A stretch of DNA of 52,463 nt from an uncultured Cellvibrio sp. GTDB taxonomy: Bacteria > Pseudomonadota > Gammaproteobacteria > Pseudomonadales > Cellvibrionaceae. The notes under the pieces are model-generated. The model was not told where the DNA came from. It saw only the letters and a program-made list of their open reading frames with translations, and did no database searches. Shown here piece after piece: positions 46,110 through 52,463 of the stretch. The stretch lies in assembly GCA_946481735.1 (NCBI GenBank), contig CAMLOU010000006.1:1-52463 (forward strand), written 5' to 3'. Both the position numbers and the translations under genes were made by a program. Within the stretch, counting starts at the first letter, position 1, and each line of letters opens with the position of its first letter.

Positions 46110-48131
46110 CTATGCCTCCGTTGAAGGCGGCAGGTCATTCCATACGCTCAAACGCTCGGCAATCGCGTCGCTGACCAGCGTCAAACCAATACGACGTTTT
46201 TCAATATCAACATCGGCGACCATGACTGATACCGGCTGGTCGAGACGAAAGGTTTTATCGCCGGCCGTCAGGCAAAAGCGGCGCGCATCCAGTGATGTTT
46301 TTATATTGTTATCTTTGTCCGCCAAGGTGACAAATCCTTCCACGCCCAGATCTTCCAACCGCACACCGACTCCCACGGAATTAACCTGCGTAATAGTCCC
46401 GCTGTGGACACTGCCGATATGCTGAATCATAAATTGGCAAATCAACCACAATTCAATCTGTCGGCAGGCCTGCCGGCCTTTGGTTAATTGCTCCTGTAAC
46501 TGCTCCGTGAGTTTTTTATCAACCGGTATAGCCGGTTCATTGTTCAGGATGCGCTTGATCGCAAAATGGTTAAACAGGTCGTTGTAACGACGGATAGGCG
46601 ATGTTACGGTGGCATAGGCCGGAAAGCCCAGGCCGAAGTGGCCGACAGAGTCAAAAGACAAGGCCCCGGCTTGTAACAAGCGCTGCAATATCGCCAACAA
46701 CGGGGCATTTTTTTCCGAGTGCTCAGGATTGAGTCGCAGCTCCTTGAACAATCGCTGGAAATTGTCCAGGCGAGTCAAATCGCCGGGTTCGAAGTCCGGC
46801 CTGTCTTCATTGATCAGGCCCAGGGCATCTTCCAGGCGTTCTGGTCGAAAGCCGACATGGCTGGAAAATATGCCGTAACCGGGATGTTGCGTAAATAATT
46901 CGCCGGCACAAATATTCGTGGCCAACATCGCTTCTTCGACAACGCGATGCGCAATATTGCGATCTCTTTTTTCTACCCGTTCAATTTTCTTTTGTTCGTT
47001 AAGGATATAAAAATAGTCCGCCCGCTCTTCCATGACCAAGGCATTTTCTGCGCGATAGTTAATGCGTGCCAGAGCAAACTGATGTAATTCCCGCAGCATC
47101 TGTTGTGTCTCTGCAGATAAATCTGCAGAAGGCTCATTGGTATCGATAGGCGCGAGTAATTCGTAAACGCTTTGATAACTGAGTTTATTCTGCGAACGGA
47201 TAACGGCTTCGATAAATTCGTAGCCGGTAATGACGCCCTGGCGATTAACCTGCATACGACACACCAGTGCGGGCCGCTCTTTTTCCGGCACCAACGAATA
47301 GGTGTCATGGGAAAGTTCTATAGGCAGCATGGTGATCGTTTGACCGAGGAGGTACACGGTGCTCGCACGTTCGCGTGCGGCTTTTTCCAAAGGGCTCCCG
47401 AAAGTGATATGACGCGTGGGGTCGGCGATCGCTGTGTAAACTGTCCAACCGTCATCTTCCAGCTGGATATATACCGCATCATCCATATCCCGCGTCGTTT
47501 CCGAATCAATCGTAACAAAGGGTAGGTGGGTGAGATCCTGTTGCTGTGGCTCTCGTGTCAGTGGTGCCCAATTGATTGACGCGGCCTGGCTTTGCGCCTC
47601 GTTAGTCCATTCTTCGGGTAACTGATATTTGGCCACAATATAACGACTTTCTATACCGGCTTCTTCGGTTCGCCCGATACGCCGAATAACACGCACCTGC
47701 GCTTTGCCATCATTGTTAAAGGGATGCCGGATAATCTCGCACAGGATCAAGTCACCTTCCGTACATTTATTGCGCTCCTGGGGAGGAATAAACAACCAGC
47801 GATTAAATTGCGGCAGATCCGGCTCAACGAAGTGGCCATTCCCCTTACAAACGTAACGGCCGACAAATTCCCGCAATGAACTGCTGATCAGTTTTTCCAA
47901 CCGTGCATCAAGCTGATTTTTATCGTTGGTTTTAAGCTCCACCTCTACCCGGTCATCCGGCAGGACTCGCTGCATTTGTTCGGGATCCAGGAATGCTTCC
48001 CGACCGTCATCCAGTTTGACGAAGCCGAACCGTTTTGGTGTGGAACGTACAACACCTTGATAAACCTGGCGGTGCGCGCGAATGGTATTTTTGAGCTGGG
48101 AAAGCTGTTGCAGGGCGTCTTTATTGAGCAT
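46110..48131 (-). CDS. rnb: RNase II family exoribonuclease
   Basis: The 673-residue protein is a processive 3'-5' exoribonuclease. Cold-shock-type RNA-binding regions (about 20-190) precede the RNB catalytic domain with the acidic cluster IDSETTRDMDDAVY. A C-terminal S1 domain (SGTITQVNSVGVGVRLEDLGVEGFV, about 575-650) follows. Length is closer to E. coli RNase II (644) than RNase R (813), and the Lys-rich tail of RNase R is missing. The start is the ATG at 48131 (MLNKDALQQLSQLKN); 58 upstream codons in frame look nonconserved. Confidence 0.9.
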   Translation of the reverse strand: MLNKDALQQLSQLKNTIRAHRQVYQGVVRSTPKRFGFVKLDDGREAFLDPEQMQRVLPDDRVEVELKTNDKNQLDARLEKLISSSLREFVGRYVCKGNGHFVEPDLPQFNRWLFIPPQERNKCTEGDLILCEIIRHPFNNDGKAQVRVIRRIGRTEEAGIESRYIVAKYQLPEEWTNEAQSQAASINWAPLTREPQQQDLTHLPFVTIDSETTRDMDDAVYIQLEDDGWTVYTAIADPTRHITFGSPLEKAARERASTVYLLGQTITMLPIELSHDTYSLVPEKERPALVCRMQVNRQGVITGYEFIEAVIRSQNKLSYQSVYELLAPIDTNEPSADLSAETQQMLRELHQFALARINYRAENALVMEERADYFYILNEQKKIERVEKRDRNIAHRVVEEAMLATNICAGELFTQHPGYGIFSSHVGFRPERLEDALGLINEDRPDFEPGDLTRLDNFQRLFKELRLNPEHSEKNAPLLAILQRLLQAGALSFDSVGHFGLGFPAYATVTSPIRRYNDLFNHFAIKRILNNEPAIPVDKKLTEQLQEQLTKGRQACRQIELWLICQFMIQHIGSVHSGTITQVNSVGVGVRLEDLGVEGFVTLADKDNNIKTSLDARRFCLTAGDKTFRLDQPVSVMVADVDIEKRRIGLTLVSDAIAERLSVWNDLPPSTEA

Positions 48132-48375
48132 GAATCGAGTACTGATGAGGAGAAAGAAGCGGTGATGATAACAGGATTTAACGCGATTGCCATGGAATGC
48201 GGCAGTCAATGCCGAGCCCTCAAGCGTGTGATCATCCACGGCTATTTCGGATGCATGTTTTTTGCTCAGCACATCGGCGAACCTGTCTATCGCTTTGTTT
48301 GTCACACCCTTATATTTGTCATACTGATGACGACATGAATAATGTGGATTCCAACGCAGTGGAAGGAGAAAGACG

Positions 48376-49839
48376 ATGTTATCCCTCGCAAACCCGGCTT
48401 TATTACAACATCAGCTTTTTATCAATGGACGCTGGTGTGACGCGGACAATGGACGAACCCTTGTGGTTACAAATCCCGCTGACGGTAGCCCCTTGCTTGA
48501 AGTAGCCAGTGCCGGGGTTGCGGAAACCCGCCGGGCAATTGACGCAGCGGCCTCCGCATTTCCGCAATGGCAAGCCAAAACCGGACACGAACGCAGCCAG
48601 GTGATGCGACGCTGGTTCAATCTGGTCATGGAAAATCAGGAAGATCTGGCATTATTACTGACGTCAGAACAGGGCAAGCCTCTTGCAGAAGCGCGGGGCG
48701 AAATTGCTTACGGCGCGAGTTACATTGAGTGGTTTGCGGAAGAGGCAAAACGCCTTAACGGCGACGTCATCGCATCGCCGTCGATAGACAAACGCATGCT
48801 TGCCATCAAACAAGCAGTGGGTGTGGTTGCGGCTATTACGCCATGGAATTTTCCGAATGCCATGCTCGCGCGAAAGTTAGCGCCAGCGCTGGCGGCGGGT
48901 TGTACGGTGGTGGCCAAACCGGCATCGCAAACGCCCTTATCAGCACTCGCATTGGTGGCCCTCGCGAGTGAGGCAGGCATACCGGCGGGTGTGATCAACG
49001 TTCTGGTGAGTGATGATGCCAAAACCATCGGCCACGAGCTAAGTACCCATGACAAGGTTCGCAAAATCACCTTCACCGGCTCTACACAAGTTGGTCGCAC
49101 CTTGATGTCACAGGCGGCGCCCACCATCAAAAAAGTTACCATGGAACTCGGTGGCAACGCCCCTTTTATTGTATTTGATGATGCTGATCTTGATGAGGCG
49201 GTCAAAGGGGCTATAGCGTCCAAATTTCGCAATGCCGGCCAAACCTGCGTCTGTGCCAATCGCTTTTATGTGCACGCGAATGTGTATGATGCCTTTACGA
49301 AAAAATTAATGGACGCGGTAAAACAACTGAAGTTGGGTAAGGGGATAGACGAGGGTGTTGAGATAGGCCCGTTGATTTCAGCAGACGCCGTAAACAAAGT
49401 GGAAGAATTACTCGCGGACGCTATTGAGCGCGGAGCAAAAGTTGTGCAGGGCGGTGCGCGTTTATCGGCGACGTCACAATTTTTCCTTCCTACGATACTG
49501 ACCGATGTCGCTCCGGATTCCCGCCTTTGTCGCGAAGAAATTTTTGGTCCCGTTGCACCTTTGATCGCATTTCAAACAGAAAAGGAAGCCATTAGTTTAG
49601 CCAACAACACCGAATTTGGTCTGGCGGCCTACTTCTATACCCGTGACCCTGCGCGGATATGGCGGGTCGCAGAGCAGCTGGAAACGGGTATGGTGGGTAT
49701 TAACGAAGGTATGATTTCCAGTGCGGTTGCTCCCTTTGGCGGGGTAAAGCAGTCCGGTATGGGCCGCGAAGGTTCTCATTATGGTATTGAGGATTATCTC
49801 AATGTTAAATATCTGTGCCAGGGCGGTGTGGGCGAATGA
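48376..49839 (+). CDS. gabD: NAD(P)+-dependent succinate-semialdehyde dehydrogenase
   Basis: The 487-residue aldehyde dehydrogenase has the NAD(P) loop TPWNFPNAMLARKLAPALAAGC, catalytic Glu in TMELGGNAPFIVFDDADLD and catalytic Cys in NAGQTCVCANRFYV, the GabD-type double-Cys motif. It oxidises succinate semialdehyde to succinate, at the end of the GABA shunt. No gabT neighbour is present, so the pathway partner is elsewhere. It is divergent from rnb across a 244-base gap with no recognisable element. Confidence 0.92.
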   Translation: MLSLANPALLQHQLFINGRWCDADNGRTLVVTNPADGSPLLEVASAGVAETRRAIDAAASAFPQWQAKTGHERSQVMRRWFNLVMENQEDLALLLTSEQGKPLAEARGEIAYGASYIEWFAEEAKRLNGDVIASPSIDKRMLAIKQAVGVVAAITPWNFPNAMLARKLAPALAAGCTVVAKPASQTPLSALALVALASEAGIPAGVINVLVSDDAKTIGHELSTHDKVRKITFTGSTQVGRTLMSQAAPTIKKVTMELGGNAPFIVFDDADLDEAVKGAIASKFRNAGQTCVCANRFYVHANVYDAFTKKLMDAVKQLKLGKGIDEGVEIGPLISADAVNKVEELLADAIERGAKVVQGGARLSATSQFFLPTILTDVAPDSRLCREEIFGPVAPLIAFQTEKEAISLANNTEFGLAAYFYTRDPARIWRVAEQLETGMVGINEGMISSAVAPFGGVKQSGMGREGSHYGIEDYLNVKYLCQGGVGE

Positions 49840-49892
49840 ACGTCCGTTCAGCAATCGATGCAGCTGAAGAAAAATCTATAATTAAAAACAAA

Positions 49893-49937
49893 TATGATTA
49901 AGAATTGTGCTTTTATTGTAAAAAATTTTTAATCATA
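49893..49937. other. AT-rich inverted repeat between gabD and the chemoreceptor gene
   Basis: TATGATTAA (49893-49901) and TTAATCATA (49929-49937) can pair over 9 AT-rich bases with a 27-base loop, followed by CTCTCCTTTTTT. The 245-base gap is far richer in A+T than its surroundings. It may be a weak terminator for gabD or a regulator site for the chemoreceptor gene. Confidence 0.35.
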
Positions 49938-50084
49938 AGATTTCTCTCCTTTTTTGGAATAATTTTTTATGCACTTTAAACCGCTTCGTATGGGTTGTAC
50001 TACACTCTAGTAGTTAATGGCGCTTAAATATTTGTCCGTTTGTTGATGAACCGACACCAAAATTGTTTCGAAAAGGTGATTTAG

Positions 50085-51731
50085 ATGACAAGCTGGTATC
50101 AGAACATCAGCTTCCGTTGGAAGCTGGGTATTCCCTTGATGTTGCTCGTTTTGCTATTCCTGTACATGGGCGTTTTTTCCGTCAGATCCAGTAATACGCT
50201 GGCCAGCAACGCGGAGACACTAGCTAAAATTAACCTCCCCGAGATCCAGTTGCTGATGCAGGCGGATCGGGATCTATATCAGGCGCTCACGGCAGAACGG
50301 GCTTTGTTTGTCGGTCGTCTTTCAGCGCAGGAGCGGCAGGCATTAATTGCAGAGCATGCTGAGAATATCCAACAAACCCACGATCGTATTCTGGAATCCT
50401 TTGCCTTGTCCAACACCTCGACGGAACAGGAAAAACGTGAGTTTTTACAATATTTGCAGGCCTGGAAAACCATCTCTGACAACATTGTCAGTCGCGCCGA
50501 TACCGAGGATCCAATGGTGCGGGAGGAGCAACTTGAGCGTTCCTTTGGTGAAGGTTTTGAGGCTTACTCTACGCTGCGCAATTTTATTGATGTCGTGGGC
50601 GAGCGCCGGTTAAAACATGTTGATAATTTCACCGTGGAGATTGATGAAGAACGGGATTTTATCGCCTCAAGATTACTGCTGCTGGTGGTTATCGGCACGC
50701 TGGTAGCATTAGCGGCGGCCTGGTTTTTACCGCTGGTTGTCACCAAGCCATTGCGAATGATCAGTGATCGCATCCAGAATATTGCCGAAGGCGATGGCGA
50801 CCTGACGATCCGCATCAAGATTGATCGTGAAGATGAGCTCGGTGAACTGGCTGGTCACGTCAATCGATTCATGGAAAAGCTGCAACGCCTGATCACCGAT
50901 ATACGTCTCAACACCGACAACGTGTCCAGTTCCGCTGAAACCCTGCTGGAAGTTTCCAGCAGCAGCCAAAAAGCGGCAGATGAACAATGCCATGCGATCA
51001 CCATGGTCGTTGCTGCAGTAAATGAGCTGACTGTTGCGATCCAGGAAGTTGCGCGCAACACCGGTAACACCGCACAGAATGCCAAGAGCGCCAACCAGAT
51101 TACCGATCAGGGGCAGGAGCGTATTCACCTTGCCGTTGAGCGGGTGCAAGGGCTTTCAAGCCGTATCAGTCAAACCGCTGATATCATGGTGCGTCTGGAG
51201 AGCGAAGCAAAAAATGTTACCTCTGTCATCGACGTGATTCGCGGTATTGCGGAGCAAACCAATTTGCTTGCACTGAACGCTGCCATCGAAGCAGCCCGCG
51301 CCGGTGAACAGGGCCGGGGATTTGCCGTCGTGGCAGACGAAGTGCGTACACTGGCGAGTCGCACGCAAAAATCGACCGAAGATATTCAGGGCATGCTGAG
51401 TCAATTGCAAAGTGGTGTGCAGCGTGCGGTAGAAGCGATGAATGCCAGCACAGCCATGACCAATGAGGCGGTGGGGTCTGCCAGTGAAGCCGGTGAATCA
51501 CTGGCCGGCATCGGTTCTGCTGTGCAGAATATCACCAATATGGCGATCCAGATCGCGACCGCAGCAGAAGAGCAAAGCACGGTAACGGCAGAGATCGATA
51601 AGAATCTGGTGGAGATCAATCAGCTCGCCATGACCACCTCGGAAGACGCCACCAAAACCGCTAATGCCAGTCAGCGGCTGAATCAATTGTCTTCAAGTTT
51701 GCGGCAGTTGTTGGGTAATTTCCGTGTGTAG
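50085..51731 (+). CDS. Methyl-accepting chemotaxis protein
   Basis: The 548-residue receptor has a cytoplasmic stub, membrane segment 1 (about 14-34) and a helical periplasmic ligand domain (about 35-190) of the four-helix-bundle type. Membrane segment 2 is at about 196-220 ([21 protein letters not shown]). A HAMP domain (about 221-272) and a long methylated coiled coil follow, with the hairpin tip [37 protein letters not shown]. The C-terminus has no CheR-binding pentapeptide. The ligand cannot be told from sequence. It signals through CheA/CheW encoded elsewhere. Confidence 0.94.
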   Translation: MTSWYQNISFRWKLGIPLMLLVLLFLYMGVFSVRSSNTLASNAETLAKINLPEIQLLMQADRDLYQALTAERALFVGRLSAQERQALIAEHAENIQQTHDRILESFALSNTSTEQEKREFLQYLQAWKTISDNIVSRADTEDPMVREEQLERSFGEGFEAYSTLRNFIDVVGERRLKHVDNFTVEIDEERDFIASRLLLLVVIGTLVALAAAWFLPLVVTKPLRMISDRIQNIAEGDGDLTIRIKIDREDELGELAGHVNRFMEKLQRLITDIRLNTDNVSSSAETLLEVSSSSQKAADEQCHAITMVVAAVNELTVAIQEVARNTGNTAQNAKSANQITDQGQERIHLAVERVQGLSSRISQTADIMVRLESEAKNVTSVIDVIRGIAEQTNLLALNAAIEAARAGEQGRGFAVVADEVRTLASRTQKSTEDIQGMLSQLQSGVQRAVEAMNASTAMTNEAVGSASEAGESLAGIGSAVQNITNMAIQIATAAEEQSTVTAEIDKNLVEINQLAMTTSEDATKTANASQRLNQLSSSLRQLLGNFRV

Positions 51732-51761
51732 CGAGTAAAAATGGCCAGGCAGGAGTCGGAC

Positions 51762-52292
51762 GTGAACGTCTTCAGTACGAATTTGATCTTGATCGGCATG
51801 CCGGGTGCGGGTAAAAGTACGATTGGACTTTTACTCGCCAAGGAGCTCGCCAAGAATTTTATCGACACCGATATCCTGATTCAGCTGCGCGAAGGAAAAA
51901 CCTTGCAAGATATTCTGCATCAACATGGATATCAGCGGTTGCGTGATATCGAAGAGGAAATTCTGTTATCGGTGAAGTGCTCCAATCACATTATCGCTAC
52001 CGGTGGCAGTGCCGTTTACAGCGAGGCGGGGATGAAGCATCTCAACAGCTTCGGCCCGGTTATTTTTCTGGATGTGCCGCTTGAGGTATTGCAACAACGC
52101 ATCCATAACTATGAAACGCGTGGTATCGCGCGGCGGCCGGGACAAAGTTTCCATGAGCTGTTTGAGGAGCGCCGCGCGTTGTATCAAAAATTTGCGAATA
52201 TTACGATTGATTGCACAGACAAATCCCAGGAGCAGGTCCTGCAAGAAATTATCTACCAGGAAGCTGAAACATTTGCCGAAATGGACGCTTGA
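51762..52292 (+). CDS. Shikimate kinase-like P-loop kinase
   Basis: From the GTG at 51762, six bases after AGGAG, the protein is 176 residues. The ATG at 51741 would add seven residues. The P-loop GMPGAGKST, the DTD motif (residues 35-37), RLRDIEEEIL and RRALYQKFANITID are arranged as in shikimate kinase. The glycine triplet of AroK (GGG) reads GGS (ATGGSAVY), and the lid segment is RGIARRPGQSF. It may be a second shikimate kinase or a related small-molecule kinase. It is not beside aroB, where aroK normally lies. Confidence 0.75.
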   Translation: MNVFSTNLILIGMPGAGKSTIGLLLAKELAKNFIDTDILIQLREGKTLQDILHQHGYQRLRDIEEEILLSVKCSNHIIATGGSAVYSEAGMKHLNSFGPVIFLDVPLEVLQQRIHNYETRGIARRPGQSFHELFEERRALYQKFANITIDCTDKSQEQVLQEIIYQEAETFAEMDA

Positions 52293-52463
52293 TCCTTCCG
52301 GCTTCTGAATATAGCGCTTTTAAGCAGGGCTATCTCTCTGCATTACCTGATTCACCCTCTGAATCACGGCCCATCTATTTTCTATCCCTGCTTTGATTTA
52401 TCCTCCCCCTGCGTGCATCGCTATCTATATTAGAACTTCCAATAAGGGGTAAAACCTGTGAAA

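Noticed and set aside
49840..50084. Flagellar sigma-28 or sigma-54 promoter in front of the chemoreceptor
   Set aside because: I looked for TAAA-N15-GCCGATAA and TGGCAC-N5-TTGC type boxes and found no convincing match.

Overview
The window reads as chromosomal DNA of a gammaproteobacterium. Nearly every gene is a housekeeping gene of that class, and the order pepA / lptF-lptG / tRNA-Leu / queA-tgt-secD-secF / suhB-trmJ-iscR-iscS / ndk-rlmN-pilW-rodZ-ispG-hisS-yfgM-bamB-der / xseA / guaB-guaA follows the Pseudomonas backbone as I remember it. Moderate GC, a SUF module behind iscR-iscS, and a Ser/Ala-rich exported protein suggest a Cellvibrio-like member of the Cellvibrionales. That placement is inference, with no marker gene to prove it. 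I see no insertion sequence, prophage, CRISPR array or rRNA gene.

Layout. 1-5.7 kb: the 5' part of pepA (minus strand), the LPS-export permease pair lptF-lptG, then on the minus strand an RDD membrane protein, an FHA-linked class III nucleotide cyclase and tRNA-Leu(CAA). 5.9-11.5 kb: queuosine genes queA-tgt and the Sec motor genes secD-secF, with yajC missing from its usual place. 11.5-15.4 kb: a hybrid sensor kinase, a TerC transporter and suhB. 15.4-15.8 kb: a striking nested inverted repeat. 15.8-24.9 kb: trmJ and a hybrid Fe-S operon iscR-iscS-sufBCDS-sufA-sufT-sufE. 25-34.4 kb: ndk, rlmN, pilW, rodZ, ispG, hisS, yfgM, bamB, der. 34.6-37 kb: an AEC transporter and a divergent HD-GYP protein. 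37-39.3 kb: a TPP-riboswitch-controlled thiO-thiS-thiG operon (minus strand). 39.3-44 kb: xseA divergent from guaB-guaA. 44-52.5 kb: an exported AstE/AspA-like zinc protein, an EVE protein abutting RNase II, gabD, a chemoreceptor and a shikimate-kinase-like protein.

How the genes work together. LptF/G, BamB, SecD/F, YfgM, RodZ and PilW serve the envelope. QueA, Tgt, TrmJ, RlmN and HisS serve tRNA and rRNA maturation or charging. The iscR-suf operon supplies clusters used by RlmN and IspG encoded just downstream, while ThiO/S/G make the thiazole of TPP and feed back through the riboswitch.

The most notable point is that the ISC scaffold and chaperone genes normally lying between iscS and ndk are replaced in place by a SUF module, and that IscS ends before the C-terminal tail used for IscU docking. 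Other points of interest are the four-arm inverted repeat at 15586-15689, the yajC-less secD leader with a tiny ORF, and two c-NMP/c-di-GMP-type signalling proteins with substituted catalytic residues. I did not find a clearly new multi-gene system.
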